A DNA stretch of 64,000 nt from Paracoccus sp. Z118. Its GTDB lineage: Bacteria; Pseudomonadota; Alphaproteobacteria; Rhodobacterales; Rhodobacteraceae. Below the pieces are notes generated by a model. It did no database searches. It was not told the origin of the DNA and saw only the letters and a list, made by a program, of their open reading frames with translations. Positions 37,398-46,867 of the stretch are shown one piece after another. A program made the position numbers and the translations under genes. The stretch covers positions 62,001 to 126,000 of the forward strand of contig NZ_JAHQZU010000002.1 of the NCBI RefSeq assembly GCF_019061185.1, in the 5' to 3' direction. Position 1 is the stretch's first letter. Each line of letters starts with the position of its first letter.

Positions 37398-38957
37398 CTA
37401 GGCCGCATCCTCCGGCGCGGTTTCCAGCGCCAGCGGCGCGGCCTCGACGGTCAGATCGTCCGTTGACAGCCCGAGATGCGGCCGCGCCAGACGCGCTTTC
37501 GTCACCCACAGCAGCCGGTCCTGCGCCCGCGTGATCGCCACATAAGCGAGGCGCTTCCACAACGGCAGCCCGGCCTCGGTTCGGTTGGACCAGGCGGCGG
37601 CCGAGATGTCCGGCGCGAAGACCTGCACATCGGGCCACTGGCTTCCCTGCGCCTTGTGGATCGTCACCGCCGCGCCGTGCAGGAAGGTCGCGCCCATCCG
37701 CGCCGCCGACGGGATGAACGGCTCGTCCACGTCGGGCGTCTCGATCTTGATGATCGAGGCGGCGGAAAGCCGCGGCTCCGGCGCGCCGATGACGTGCAGC
37801 CGCGCGAAGCCGGGTTTCTTGCCCGGCCCCAGATAGACCACCTGCGCCCCCTTGATGAGGCCCCGCGCCTCGAGGTCGATGCGCTTCTTGCGGTGCTTCA
37901 GCGGCAGTTCGATCCCGTCGCAGACCAGCGGCTCGCCCGGCAGCAGCGCATCGCCCGGCGCGCCATGCGCGGCCCGGAAGGCGCTGATGAGCCGCACCCG
38001 CGTCGCGTTGCGCCAGACCAGCACCGGCGAGCGGGCCATCAGGTCGCTTTCCACCCGCTCGGCCCAGACGACGCGCTCGTCCTGCTCGGCCGCCTGGCGC
38101 ACCCGCCGCTCGAACGCGGCGAAATCCACTGCCGGATCGCCCAGCGCGTGCGCGAGGTCGAGGATCGGGTTCCCCTCGGCCTGCCGGTGGATGCGGCTCA
38201 GCGTCAGCTTCTGCGGCGCGGCCAGCCGGTCGAACACCATGTCGCCGGACAGCCCGACTGGGGCAAGCTGCGCCGGATCGCCGAACAGCACCAGCAGCGG
38301 AAATATCTCACGCAGGTCGTCGAACTGGCGCTCGTCCAGCATCGAGGCCTCGTCGATCAGGCCGATGTCCAGCGCATCGTCGCGCCGCTTCCAGCCCTGG
38401 ATGAAATCCGACCCGCGCAGCCCCGCCGCCGCCAGCGCGCCGGGAATGGAGCCGTGCTGCTGGTAGAACGCGAAGGCGCGGTCCAGCGCCTCGTCGGACA
38501 GACCCTCGATCGTCGGGCGGTCGCCGTTGCCCGCCAGCCAGTCGGCCAGCCGCTCGTATTCGGGGTCATAGACGGGCGTGTAGAGGATGCGGTGGATCGT
38601 CGTCGCCGGCACCCCGCGCATCCGCAGCACGAAGGCCGCCTTGTTGGTCGGCGCCAGCACCGCGACCGTGCGCGCGTCCTTGCGGCGCTTGCCTTCGTAA
38701 TCGCCGCTGACGACATGGACCCCGGCCGCGACCAGCGCGCGGGTCAGTTCCGACAGGATCAGCGTCTTGCCCGAGCCCGCCTTGCCCAGCACCGCCATCA
38801 CCCGCCCCTTGCCGGGCTGGGCGGGCGCGATCTCCTGCGCGTCGATGTCGATGCCCGACAGGGCCAGCAGATCGGTCAGCGCCTCCCACGCGGCCGACTG
38901 GTCGGGGGACAGGTCGGGCGCGTCGGCGGGCGCGGGGGCGGTCAGGGATTGCTGCAT
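37398..38957 (-). CDS. RecD-like ATP-dependent DNA helicase
   Basis: A 519-residue superfamily 1B helicase. Motif I is VLGKAGSGKTLILSELT near residue 57, motif II is GLIDEASMLDERQF, motif III GDPAQLAPVGLSGD, and the C-terminal UvrD_C_2 region has VTIHKAQGSQWPDVQVF and AYVAITRAQDRLLWV. It lacks RecB/RecC partners here and is shorter than RecD2. It is probably a stand-alone 5'-3' helicase in repair. The gene is convergent with the SufT-like gene. Confidence 0.92.
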   Translation of the reverse strand: MQQSLTAPAPADAPDLSPDQSAAWEALTDLLALSGIDIDAQEIAPAQPGKGRVMAVLGKAGSGKTLILSELTRALVAAGVHVVSGDYEGKRRKDARTVAVLAPTNKAAFVLRMRGVPATTIHRILYTPVYDPEYERLADWLAGNGDRPTIEGLSDEALDRAFAFYQQHGSIPGALAAAGLRGSDFIQGWKRRDDALDIGLIDEASMLDERQFDDLREIFPLLVLFGDPAQLAPVGLSGDMVFDRLAAPQKLTLSRIHRQAEGNPILDLAHALGDPAVDFAAFERRVRQAAEQDERVVWAERVESDLMARSPVLVWRNATRVRLISAFRAAHGAPGDALLPGEPLVCDGIELPLKHRKKRIDLEARGLIKGAQVVYLGPGKKPGFARLHVIGAPEPRLSAASIIKIETPDVDEPFIPSAARMGATFLHGAAVTIHKAQGSQWPDVQVFAPDISAAAWSNRTEAGLPLWKRLAYVAITRAQDRLLWVTKARLARPHLGLSTDDLTVEAAPLALETAPEDAA

Positions 38958-39077
38958 CGCCGCATCCTACCCTGCCGGGCGGCGCCCGCAACCCGCGGGA
39001 TCATTCCGCGCGGTCCCGGCGTTAGAGGGGCGGAGCGGGAATACCCGCACGATCAGCCCAACCCGAAAGGCGCCATC

Positions 39078-39341
39078 ATGTCACGTCACGGACCCGGAAC
39101 ACTTCTCTGCCAGATCGCGCTCAGCGCAGCCGTCGGGGGCGCGATCACCTATCTGCTCACCCGCCGCGATGGCGGCGGCTCGCCCCGCGCCGCCCTGAGC
39201 CGTGAGAGCGGCGAGCACCCGGACTGCTACGTCCGCACCGCGGGCCGCAGGGAGATGCGCGATCCGCCCCGCCGCTGGACGCTGGAGGACGAGCAGAGCG
39301 ACGAGTCGTTCCCGGCGAGCGACCCGCCCGGAAACTACTGA
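39078..39341 (+). CDS. small protein with one membrane segment and FPASDPP motif
   Basis: An 87-residue product with an N-terminal hydrophobic helix (CQIALSAAVGGAITYLL) and a C-terminal tail DEQSDESFPASDPPGN. The E-x-FPASDPP motif is widespread in short proteobacterial proteins of unknown role. ATG 39078 follows GAAAGG. It is divergent from the helicase and convergent with ccrA. Confidence 0.7.
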   Translation: MSRHGPGTLLCQIALSAAVGGAITYLLTRRDGGGSPRAALSRESGEHPDCYVRTAGRREMRDPPRRWTLEDEQSDESFPASDPPGNY

Positions 39342-39382
39342 ATCCGCAGGGGCGCGTGACCGCGCCCCCTCTCGGAGAAGGC

Positions 39383-40672
39383 TCAGCGCCGCCCCGCCTC
39401 CAGCGCATCCTCGAACGTGCGCAGCCCGCTTGTCGGGGCCTGCACCAGCACGGCCATGTTGCCCGGCTTGTGCTGGTTCCGCAGCATCTTCACATGCGCC
39501 TGCGGGATCTCGGCCCAGGGGAAGACCTCGGACATGGCGGGGTCGATCCGGCGCTCCAGCATCAGGCGGTTGGCGGCAGCGGCCTGCTTGAGATGGGCGA
39601 AGTGCGATCCCTGCAGGCGCTTCTGGTGCATCCACATGTAGCGCACGTCGAAGGTGCAGTTGAACCCCGAGGTGCCGGCGCAGATCACCACCATGCCGCC
39701 CTTCTTGCAGACGAAGGTGCTGACCGGGAAGGTCGCCTCGCCCGGATGTTCGAACACGATATCGACGTTGTTGCCCTTGCCGGTGATGTCCCAGATCGCC
39801 TTGCCGAACTTGCGGACCTCGTTGAACCACTGCTTGTATTCCTCGCTGCCGACCTTGGGCAGCGCGCCCCAGCAGTTGAAGTCCCTGCGGTTCAGCACGC
39901 CCTTGGCGCCCATCCCCATGACGAACTCGCGCTTGTCCTCGTCCGAGATCACGCCGACGGCGTTCGCGCCCGCCGCGTTGATGAGCTGGATCGCGAAGGA
40001 GCCGAGGCCCCCCGACGCGCCCCAGACCAGCACGTTCATGCCCGGCTTCAGCTCGTGCGGCTCATGCCCGAACAGCATCCGGTAGGCGGTGGCCAGCGTC
40101 AGCGTGTAGCAGGCCGATTCCTCCCAGGTCAGATGGCGCGGGCGCGGCATCAGCTGCTGCGCCTGCACGCGGGTGAACTGGGCGAAGCTGCCGTCGGGCG
40201 TCTCGTAGCCCCAGATCCGCTGGGTGGGGCTGAACATCGGATCGCCGCCGTTGCATTCCTCGTCGTTGCCGTCGTCCTGGTTGCAGTGGATCACGACCTG
40301 ATCGCCCACCTTCCAGTTGCGCACCTTGTCGCCCACCGCCCAGACGATCCCCGAGGCGTCCGATCCGGCGATGTGATAGGCCGCCTTGTGCCCGTCGAAC
40401 GGGCTGATCGGCTGGCCGAGACCGGCCCAGATGCCGTTGTAGTTGACCCCCGCGGCCATCACGAGGACCAGCACCTCGTTGCTGTCGATCTCCCACGTGT
40501 CCACGACCTCGATCTGCATGGCGGTGTCCGGCTCGCCGTGACGCTCGCGGCGGATGGACCACGCATACATCTGCTTCGGCACATGCCCGAGGGGCGGCAT
40601 CTCGCCGATCTCATACAGATCCTTCTGCGGGGCATCATAGGGAGCGATCGAATCACGAAGGTCGAGGGCCAT
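39383..40672 (-). CDS. ccrA: crotonyl-CoA carboxylase/reductase
   Basis: Reductive carboxylation of crotonyl-CoA to ethylmalonyl-CoA with NADPH and CO2, the key step of the ethylmalonyl-CoA pathway for acetyl-CoA assimilation. The 429-residue MDR-family protein has the CO2-pocket residues as I know them from characterised enzymes: Asn in GVNYNGIWAGL, Phe-Ala and Glu region in WGYETPDGSFAQF, and His in FEHPGEATFP. The Rossmann motif is VLVWGASGGLGSFAIQL. ATG 40672 follows AAGGAC. A promoter with a PhaR-like dyad lies upstream. Confidence 0.95.
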   Translation of the reverse strand: MALDLRDSIAPYDAPQKDLYEIGEMPPLGHVPKQMYAWSIRRERHGEPDTAMQIEVVDTWEIDSNEVLVLVMAAGVNYNGIWAGLGQPISPFDGHKAAYHIAGSDASGIVWAVGDKVRNWKVGDQVVIHCNQDDGNDEECNGGDPMFSPTQRIWGYETPDGSFAQFTRVQAQQLMPRPRHLTWEESACYTLTLATAYRMLFGHEPHELKPGMNVLVWGASGGLGSFAIQLINAAGANAVGVISDEDKREFVMGMGAKGVLNRRDFNCWGALPKVGSEEYKQWFNEVRKFGKAIWDITGKGNNVDIVFEHPGEATFPVSTFVCKKGGMVVICAGTSGFNCTFDVRYMWMHQKRLQGSHFAHLKQAAAANRLMLERRIDPAMSEVFPWAEIPQAHVKMLRNQHKPGNMAVLVQAPTSGLRTFEDALEAGRR

Positions 40673-40697
40673 GGAAGTCGTCCTTGCACAGGTAATG

Positions 40698-40708
40698 CTG
40701 CGGTGCAG
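40698..40708. promoter_or_regulatory. CTGC-N3-GCAG dyad, possible PhaR site
   Basis: CTGC-GGT-GCAG is the half-site pattern I recall for the PHB regulator PhaR in Rhodobacter. It touches the -10 box of the predicted ccrA promoter, a repressor-like position. PHB and ethylmalonyl-CoA routes compete for the same intermediates. Binding is inferred only. Confidence 0.45.
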
Positions 40709-40735
40709 AATAGCACCTTCCTGCCCCGAGGTAAA
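40707..40735 (-). promoter_or_regulatory. predicted sigma-70 promoter of ccrA
   Basis: On the minus strand TTTACC-N17-TATTCT, with the -10 centred about 37 bases before the ccrA ATG. Spacing is ideal; matches are partial. Confidence 0.5.
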
Positions 40736-40799
40736 TTCTTTCACGCAACAATGCAACAAGCTGCGAGGACAAATCGTAAGATTGTGTCCCGTCCGTTTG

Positions 40800-43082
40800 T
40801 CAGTGCCGGATGCGTCGCAGCTTGCGGGCCTTCGCCTCGCCCGCCTTGGCCGCCTTTGCCGGCTTGCGGCGCGGGGCCTTGCCGCGTTTGCCCTTGGGTC
40901 CGGCGGGAACGCCTTTGCCGTCAAGCTCCACCAGTTCCAGCGTCAGCCCGCCGGTCAGCGGCACCGCCTCGGACAGACGCACGGTGACGCGCTGGCCGAC
41001 GCCCAGCCGGATGCCCGTTTCCGAGCCGACCAGCGTCTGCGCGTCGCGGTCGAAATGGAAATACTCGTTGCCGATCTCGCGGATCGGCAGCAGCCCGTCG
41101 GCGCCGGTCTCGTCCAGCTTCACGAAGGCGCCGAAGCGCTGAATGCCGCTGATGCGGCCGGTGAATTCGGACCCGATCCGCTCCGACAGGAAGGCGGCGA
41201 GATAGCGGTCGGTCGTGTCCCGTTCCGCCGTCATGCTGCGGCGCTCGGTCTCGCTGATATGCTCGGCGGTCTGTTCCAGCGTGTCGATGTCGGCGGGTGA
41301 AAGACCATCCCCCTTCTTCCCGGCCCCGCCCCAGCCGTGGCCCGAGATGAGCGCCCGATGCACGATCAGGTCCGAATAGCGGCGGATGGGACTGGTGAAA
41401 TGCGCGTAGCTTTTCAGCGCCAGCCCGAAATGGCCGTAATTTGCGGGGTGGTAGTAGGCCTGCGTCATCGACCGCAGCGTCGAGATGTTGATGAGCTCGT
41501 CGAAATCCGTCCCCTCGGCCTGCCCCAGCAGCCGGTTCAGCTGGCTGGTCTGAAGCACCTGCCCCTTGGCCAGCGAGAAACCGGACGCCTCGGCCACCTG
41601 CCGCAGCGCGTCCAGCTTTTCGGGGCTGGGTTCCTCATGGACGCGGAACAGCAGCGGGCGGCGCAGGCGGGTCAGTTCCTCGGCGGCGGCGACGTTGGCG
41701 AGGATCATGTATTCCTCGATCAGCCGATGGGCGTCGAAGCGGTCGCGGAAGTTGACGGACTTGACGCGGCCATCGTCGGTGAGTTCGATCTTCCGCTCCG
41801 GCAGGTCGAGATCCAGCGGCTGCCGCCGGGCGCGGGCCTTCTTCAGCAGTTCATAGGCCGCGAACAGCGGTCGGATCACGTCATCCATCAGCGGCGCGGC
41901 GGCATCATCGGGATTGCCATCCGCCGCCGCCTGCGCCTGCTCGTAGGACAGCGAGGCGGCGCTGCGCATCATCCCGCGATGGAAGTCGTGGCCGATCTTC
42001 TCGCCGCTGGAATCCAGCCGCATCCGCACGGCGATCACCGGCCGGTCCACGCCCTCGTGCAGCGAGCAGAGATCGCCCGACAGCACGTCGGGCAGCATCG
42101 GCACGACCCGGTCGGGGAAATAGGTCGAATTCCCCCGATGCCGCGCCTCGCGGTCCAGCGCGGAGCCGGGGCGCACGTAGGAAGCCACGTCGGCGATGGC
42201 GACCCAGATCACCATGCCGTCCGGGTTCCTCGGATCGTCGTCGGGCATCGCGGCCACGGCGTCGTCATGGTCGCGCGCGTCCGCCGGGTCGATCGTGACC
42301 AGCGGCAGGTCTCGCAGATCCTCGCGCCCGTCCATCGAAGCGGGGCGGGCGGCGTCGGCCTCGGCGATCACCTCGTCCGGGAAATCGTCCGGGATGCCGT
42401 GCTGGTGAATGGCGATCAGGCTGACGGCGCGGGGGGCGGACGGATCGCCCAGCCGGTCGGTGATCCGCGCCCAGGGCATGCCCAACCGGTCCTTGGGCCC
42501 GGCCTGCTCGGCCTCGACCAGCTCGCCGTCCTTCGCCTCCAGCGTGGCATCGGCGCGCACGCGCCATTGCCGGTCCGCGCCCTTGTCGATGGGCATGATG
42601 CGCCCGCCCTGGGTTTCCTTGCGGAAGATGCCGAAGACCTTGTGCGGGGCGGTGCCGATGCGGCGGATCAGCCGCGCCTGATACTGGTGATCCCCCTCTC
42701 CTGTCGCGCCCCCCGTCTCGATCAGCCGGGCAAGGATGCGCTCGCCCGCGCCCACCGCCGGATCGGACTGGCGCGGCGCGAACAGGACGCGGGGAACGGG
42801 CGCGGTCCCCTGCCATTCCAGCGGCCGGGCGAAGATGTCGCCGTCGGCGTCGGGCGGCAGGATTTCCAGCACTGTGACCGGTGGCAGCTTCTCGGCGTCG
42901 CGGTAGGTGCGGCGGCGGCGTTCCAGCAGCCCCTCGGCCTCAAGCTCCTTCAGAAGGCGCTTGAGCTCGATCCGGGCGTCGCCCTTGATGTCGAACGCCT
43001 TGGCGATGTCGCGCTTGGCGGTGGCGTCGGGGTTTTCGGCGATCCATTCGAGGATCTGCTGGCGTGAGGGCAGTTGCTTCAT
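40800..43082 (-). CDS. rnr: ribonuclease R
   Basis: A 760-residue processive 3'-5' exoribonuclease that degrades structured RNA. N-terminal winged helix (QQILEWIAENPDATAKRDIAKAF), cold-shock domains, then the RNB catalytic core with DLPLVTIDPADARDHDDAVAA, carrying the metal-binding aspartates, VAIADVASYVRPGSALD, FPDRVVPMLPDVLSGDLCSL, and a C-terminal S1 domain followed by a basic Lys/Arg-rich tail. ATG 43082 follows AGGAAG. It lies upstream of ccrA with 127 bases between. Confidence 0.97.
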   Translation of the reverse strand: MKQLPSRQQILEWIAENPDATAKRDIAKAFDIKGDARIELKRLLKELEAEGLLERRRRTYRDAEKLPPVTVLEILPPDADGDIFARPLEWQGTAPVPRVLFAPRQSDPAVGAGERILARLIETGGATGEGDHQYQARLIRRIGTAPHKVFGIFRKETQGGRIMPIDKGADRQWRVRADATLEAKDGELVEAEQAGPKDRLGMPWARITDRLGDPSAPRAVSLIAIHQHGIPDDFPDEVIAEADAARPASMDGREDLRDLPLVTIDPADARDHDDAVAAMPDDDPRNPDGMVIWVAIADVASYVRPGSALDREARHRGNSTYFPDRVVPMLPDVLSGDLCSLHEGVDRPVIAVRMRLDSSGEKIGHDFHRGMMRSAASLSYEQAQAAADGNPDDAAAPLMDDVIRPLFAAYELLKKARARRQPLDLDLPERKIELTDDGRVKSVNFRDRFDAHRLIEEYMILANVAAAEELTRLRRPLLFRVHEEPSPEKLDALRQVAEASGFSLAKGQVLQTSQLNRLLGQAEGTDFDELINISTLRSMTQAYYHPANYGHFGLALKSYAHFTSPIRRYSDLIVHRALISGHGWGGAGKKGDGLSPADIDTLEQTAEHISETERRSMTAERDTTDRYLAAFLSERIGSEFTGRISGIQRFGAFVKLDETGADGLLPIREIGNEYFHFDRDAQTLVGSETGIRLGVGQRVTVRLSEAVPLTGGLTLELVELDGKGVPAGPKGKRGKAPRRKPAKAAKAGEAKARKLRRIRH

Positions 43083-43139
43083 GGCGCTTCCTATCATGCC
43101 CAGGCGCTGCGGGGCAGAGGCAAAACCGCGCCGACGCCC

Positions 43140-43964
43140 TTATGGTTCAATGCGATAGGGATGCGTGTAAAGATCGAAGCTGCCGCCGCGCGCCCGGCCG
43201 ATCAGCGTGATCCCCGACGCCTGCGCCCAGGCCGCCGCAAGCCGCGTCGGCACGCCCGCGCCGATCAGCACCGGCGCACCCATCCGCGCGGCCTTCTGCA
43301 CGAGATCCACCGACAGGCGCGAGGTCATGGCGACGATCCCCGCATCAGCGCCGATCCCCGCCCGCGCCGCGGCCCCGGCCAGCTTGTCCAATGCGTTGTG
43401 CCGGCCCACATCCTCGCGCACCAGCGACCCGCCCGGCCACCACAGCCCCGCCGCGTGGATCGAGGGCGTGTCGCGCCAGCGCCGCTGCCCGGCGGAAAGC
43501 GCCTCCATCGCGGCCAGCGCGTCCTGCGGGCTGAAGCGAGCCTTTGACGCAACCGGCCGCACGGCAGGCAGCGCCGCCGCAATGCTGTCCACGCCGCACA
43601 GGCCGCAGCCCACCGGCCCCACCATCGCGCGCCGCCGCTCGGCCAGTCCCGCCGCGAGACCGGGGCGCAGCCACAACCGCGCCTCGACCGCCGGCAGCGG
43701 CCCGAGGCCGGGGGCGTCCGGCGCGACCGCGACCTCCTCGAAGCCGGTGATGTCGGCGGGGGTGGCGATCAGCCCTTCGGTCAGGGCGAATCCGGTGGCG
43801 AAATCCTCAAGCTCGTGCGGGGTCGCCATCAGCACCGCCTGCGAGGCGCCGTCGATGACGATGGCGACGGCGGCCTCCTCGGGGGTCGGCGCGGCGGGCG
43901 CGGCGTCATCGGCCCAGCCGCCGTCCCGCCAGCGGCGCAGCGGCGTGGTCAGGTCAGCGGCCAT
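43140..43964 (-). CDS. fdhD: formate dehydrogenase accessory sulfurtransferase FdhD
   Basis: Delivers sulfur to the molybdenum cofactor of formate dehydrogenase. The 274-residue protein carries the substrate-binding cysteine pair in GPVGCGLCGVDSI, the motif VREDVGRHNALDKLAGAAARA and VAMTSRLSVDLVQKAARMG, in the family order. It is followed by rnr on the same strand. No formate dehydrogenase structural gene is visible in the window. The upstream gene is purS, 60 bases away. Confidence 0.96.
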   Translation of the reverse strand: MAADLTTPLRRWRDGGWADDAAPAAPTPEEAAVAIVIDGASQAVLMATPHELEDFATGFALTEGLIATPADITGFEEVAVAPDAPGLGPLPAVEARLWLRPGLAAGLAERRRAMVGPVGCGLCGVDSIAAALPAVRPVASKARFSPQDALAAMEALSAGQRRWRDTPSIHAAGLWWPGGSLVREDVGRHNALDKLAGAAARAGIGADAGIVAMTSRLSVDLVQKAARMGAPVLIGAGVPTRLAAAWAQASGITLIGRARGGSFDLYTHPYRIEP

Positions 43965-44024
43965 GCGGATCGTGGAACATTGGGGCCACGGCTGGGCGGG
44001 CCCGAAGATCAGACCCGCCGCCGG

Positions 44025-44264
44025 TCACACCAGCTCGACCCGCCAGCTTTCGATGACGGTGTTCGCCAGCAGCTTCTCGCACATGCGGCCGACCTCGGCG
44101 CGGGCGGCTTCCTCGTCGGTCGCCTCCAGCTCCAGGTCGATCACCTTGCCCTGACGCACCTCGGCGACGCCGGAAAAGCCGAGGCCGGTCAGCGCGTGGC
44201 GGATCGCCTCGCCCTGCGGGTCGAGAACGCCGGTCTTGGGCATGATGGTGACGCGGGCTTTCAT
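44025..44264 (-). CDS. purS: phosphoribosylformylglycinamidine synthase subunit PurS
   Basis: A 79-residue subunit of the FGAM synthase complex PurS-PurQ-PurL, which builds the purine ring. It starts MKARVTIMPKTGVLDPQGEA and ends ANTVIESWRVELV, the classical PurS pattern. It is ten bases downstream of purC and probably co-transcribed. In many relatives purQ follows; here fdhD does. Confidence 0.95.
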   Translation of the reverse strand: MKARVTIMPKTGVLDPQGEAIRHALTGLGFSGVAEVRQGKVIDLELEATDEEAARAEVGRMCEKLLANTVIESWRVELV

Positions 44265-44274
44265 CGGCGGTCCC

Positions 44275-45033
44275 TCAGTTGATGAGCGTGGGCTTGGGTC
44301 CGGGCGCGGCGGGCATGACGCCGAGCCGGCGCGCGACCTCGGTATAGGCGTCGGTCAGGCTGCCCAGATCGCGGCGGAACACGTCCTTGTCGAGCTTCTG
44401 GTCGGTTTTCACATCCCACAGGCGGCAGCTGTCGGGGCTGATTTCATCCGCGACGATCAGGCGCATGAAGTCACCGTCCCAGATGCGGCCGATCTCGATC
44501 TTGAAGTCGATCAGCTTGATGCCGACGCCGTAGAACACGCCCGAGAGGAAGTCGTTGACGCGCAGCGCGAGCGATACGATGTCGTCCAGATCCTGCTGCT
44601 GGGCCCAGCCGAAGGCGATGATGTATTCCTCGGACACCATCGGATCGCCCAGCTCGTCGTTCTTGTAGCTGTATTCGACGATCGGGCGCGGCAGCGGCAT
44701 GCCTTCTTCCAGCCCGAGCCGCTTGGCGATGGAGCCGGCGGCGAAGTTGCGGACGATCACTTCCAGCGGGATGATCTCGACCTGCCGGATCAGCTGCTCG
44801 CGCATGTTGATGCGGCGGATGAAATGGTTGGGCACGCCGATATTGGTGAGTCCCTGCATGAAGAACTCGCTGAGGCGGTTGTTCAGGACGCCCTTGCCCT
44901 CGATCACGGCCTTCTTCTGCGCGTTGAAGGCGGTGGCGTCATCCTTGAAATACTGGATGAGGGTGCCCGGCTCGGTCCCCTCGTAAAGGATCTTGGCCTT
45001 GCCTTCGTAGATTTTCTTGCGGCGTGGTGCCAT
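44275..45033 (-). CDS. purC: SAICAR synthetase
   Basis: Ligates aspartate to CAIR in purine synthesis using ATP. The 252-residue protein shows [20 protein letters not shown] at the start, the block [17 protein letters not shown] and the ATP/Mg motif [31 protein letters not shown] region typical of PurC. ATG 45033 follows AAGGAGG. It heads the purC-purS unit and is divergent from the ATP synthase zeta subunit gene, a Paracoccus-like arrangement. Confidence 0.96.
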   Translation of the reverse strand: MAPRRKKIYEGKAKILYEGTEPGTLIQYFKDDATAFNAQKKAVIEGKGVLNNRLSEFFMQGLTNIGVPNHFIRRINMREQLIRQVEIIPLEVIVRNFAAGSIAKRLGLEEGMPLPRPIVEYSYKNDELGDPMVSEEYIIAFGWAQQQDLDDIVSLALRVNDFLSGVFYGVGIKLIDFKIEIGRIWDGDFMRLIVADEISPDSCRLWDVKTDQKLDKDVFRRDLGSLTDAYTEVARRLGVMPAAPGPKPTLIN

Positions 45034-45200
45034 GGCGCTGGCCCTCCTTTACATGCGCGCTATAGGCCAGAATGCCACGCCGGGGCAATGGCCGCGCGGC
45101 GGCACGGAAAGGCCGCCGGGCCTGCGCGGGGTTGCGGGCAGCCGCCTGTCTGGTCATATCTGGCCCGACCCCCGACGCCCGCCCTGAACAGGAGGCCATG

Positions 45201-45515
45201 ATGACCACCTTCGACGACCGCGAACGCTCTTACGAGGCGAAGTTCGCCCATGACGCCGACCTGCGCTTCAAGGCCGAGGCGCGGCGCAACCGCCTGCTGG
45301 GCGAATGGGCGGCCGGGCTGCTGGGCAAGACCGGCGACGACGCCCGCGCCTATGCGCTGACGGTCGTGACCTCGGACTTCGAGGAGCCGGGCGAGGATGA
45401 CGTGTTCCGCAAGATCGCCGCCGATCTGGACGGCAAGGCGGACGAGACGACGATCCGCACGAAGATGGCCGAACTGCGCGCCGTCGCCCGCCAGCAGGTC
45501 GCGGACGAGGGCTGA
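45201..45515 (+). CDS. F1-ATPase inhibitor subunit zeta (DUF1476)
   Basis: A 104-residue helical protein matching the zeta subunit first found in Paracoccus denitrificans, which blocks ATP hydrolysis by F1-ATPase. The inhibitory N-terminus is MTTFDDRERSYEAKFAHD, followed by FKAEARRNRLLGEWAAGLLG and EEPGEDDVFRKIAADL. Of two adjacent ATG codons (45198, 45201) the second has better spacing from AGGAGG and gives the family start. It is far from the F0 operon and beside purC. Confidence 0.93.
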   Translation: MTTFDDRERSYEAKFAHDADLRFKAEARRNRLLGEWAAGLLGKTGDDARAYALTVVTSDFEEPGEDDVFRKIAADLDGKADETTIRTKMAELRAVARQQVADEG

Positions 45516-45535
45516 GCTTTCGCGCGGCCGGGCCC

Positions 45536-46867
45536 TCAGGCGCTGGCCGCGGCTTCGGCGCGGAGATAGAGCCGCGCCATTCCCACGGCGCGGACCCCGT
45601 TCAGGATCATCAGCGCGGCCCAGAGCCCGTGATTGCCGAAGCCCGGCACGAGGATCGCGAGCGCCGCGACATAGATCCCCACCGACAGGATCATCACGTT
45701 CCGCATCTCGCGCGTCAGCGTCGCGCCGATGAAGATGCCGTCCAGCATCCAGCTTGCGACGCCGACGACCGGCATCAGCGCCATCCACGGCAGGTAGATG
45801 CGGGCGACCTGCCGCACCTCGGGCGAGGTCGTCAGCAGGTCGATGATCGCGCCCCCGCCCAGCGCGAAGGCCAAGGCCAGCAGCAGCGCAAAGCCCGCGG
45901 CCCATCTCGTCGTCAGCCCCGACGCCCGGCGGACCGAGGCGGGCCGGCGCGCGCCGACCGCCTGCCCGACCAGCGCCTCGGCGGCGAAGGCCAGCCCGTC
46001 CAGCGCGTTGCCGGTGAATTGCAGGAATTGCAGCAGCACCTGATTGGCGGCCAGCGGCACATCCCCCTGCCCCGCGCCGAGGAACAGGAACGCCGTCATC
46101 GACCCCTGGATCAGCACCGAACGGATCATGATATCGCCGTTGACGCGGACCAGCCGGCTCACCCGGTCCTTCGCCCACAGCCCGCCCGCCGCCAACCCGT
46201 CCCGGATCGCTTCGCGCGCGAGCCACAGCGCCAGCGCGAACCCCGACCATTCGGCCGCCAGCGTGGCCCATGCGACGCCGGGAACCCCGAGGCCCAGTCC
46301 CAGCACGAACCACAGATCCAGCCCGATATTGACGAGGTTGATGAGCATCTGCACGGCGAGGATCGCCCGCGTCCGCTCGACCGCGATCAGCCAGCCGGTC
46401 AGCGCATACATGCCGATGGTGGCGGGCGCCCCCCAGATGCGGATCGACAGATACTGCCGCGCCATCGCCTCGACCTCGGCCGAGGCCGGGGCAAGCCGGA
46501 AGGCCAGCGCGAAAAGCGGCGCCTGAAGCAGGATGAGTGCCACCCCGGCGCCCAGCCCGATCACCAGCGCCCGCAGCAGATGCGCCCCCGACTCGGCATG
46601 GTCGCGCGCGCCATGCGCCTGCGCCACCAGCCCCGACGTGCCCATCCGCAGGAACCCGAAGATCCAGTAGAGCGAGGTCAGGATCACCGCCCCGATCCCC
46701 ACCGCGCCGATCGGGGCGGCTTCGCCCAACTGGCCGACGACGCCGGTATCGACCATCCCGAGGATCGGGATGGTGACGTTCGCCAGCACGATCGGCAGCG
46801 CGATCGCCAGCACGCGGCGATGCGTCAGGCTGCCCTCGTCCAGCAGGACCGTCCGGCTTTCAGCCAC
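45536..46867 (-). CDS. MATE-family efflux transporter (DinF-like)
   Basis: A 443-residue inner-membrane protein with about 12 hydrophobic helices. The opening RVLAIALPIVLANVTIPILGMVDTG and the pattern ALVGQAVGARRPA with VLLQFLQFTGNALDGLAFAAE are typical of the DinF branch of MATE exporters, which use a proton or sodium gradient to expel cations and drugs. It overlaps the upstream thioesterase by eight bases, so it is the third gene of a minus-strand operon. Confidence 0.92.
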   Translation of the reverse strand: MAESRTVLLDEGSLTHRRVLAIALPIVLANVTIPILGMVDTGVVGQLGEAAPIGAVGIGAVILTSLYWIFGFLRMGTSGLVAQAHGARDHAESGAHLLRALVIGLGAGVALILLQAPLFALAFRLAPASAEVEAMARQYLSIRIWGAPATIGMYALTGWLIAVERTRAILAVQMLINLVNIGLDLWFVLGLGLGVPGVAWATLAAEWSGFALALWLAREAIRDGLAAGGLWAKDRVSRLVRVNGDIMIRSVLIQGSMTAFLFLGAGQGDVPLAANQVLLQFLQFTGNALDGLAFAAEALVGQAVGARRPASVRRASGLTTRWAAGFALLLALAFALGGGAIIDLLTTSPEVRQVARIYLPWMALMPVVGVASWMLDGIFIGATLTREMRNVMILSVGIYVAALAILVPGFGNHGLWAALMILNGVRAVGMARLYLRAEAAASA

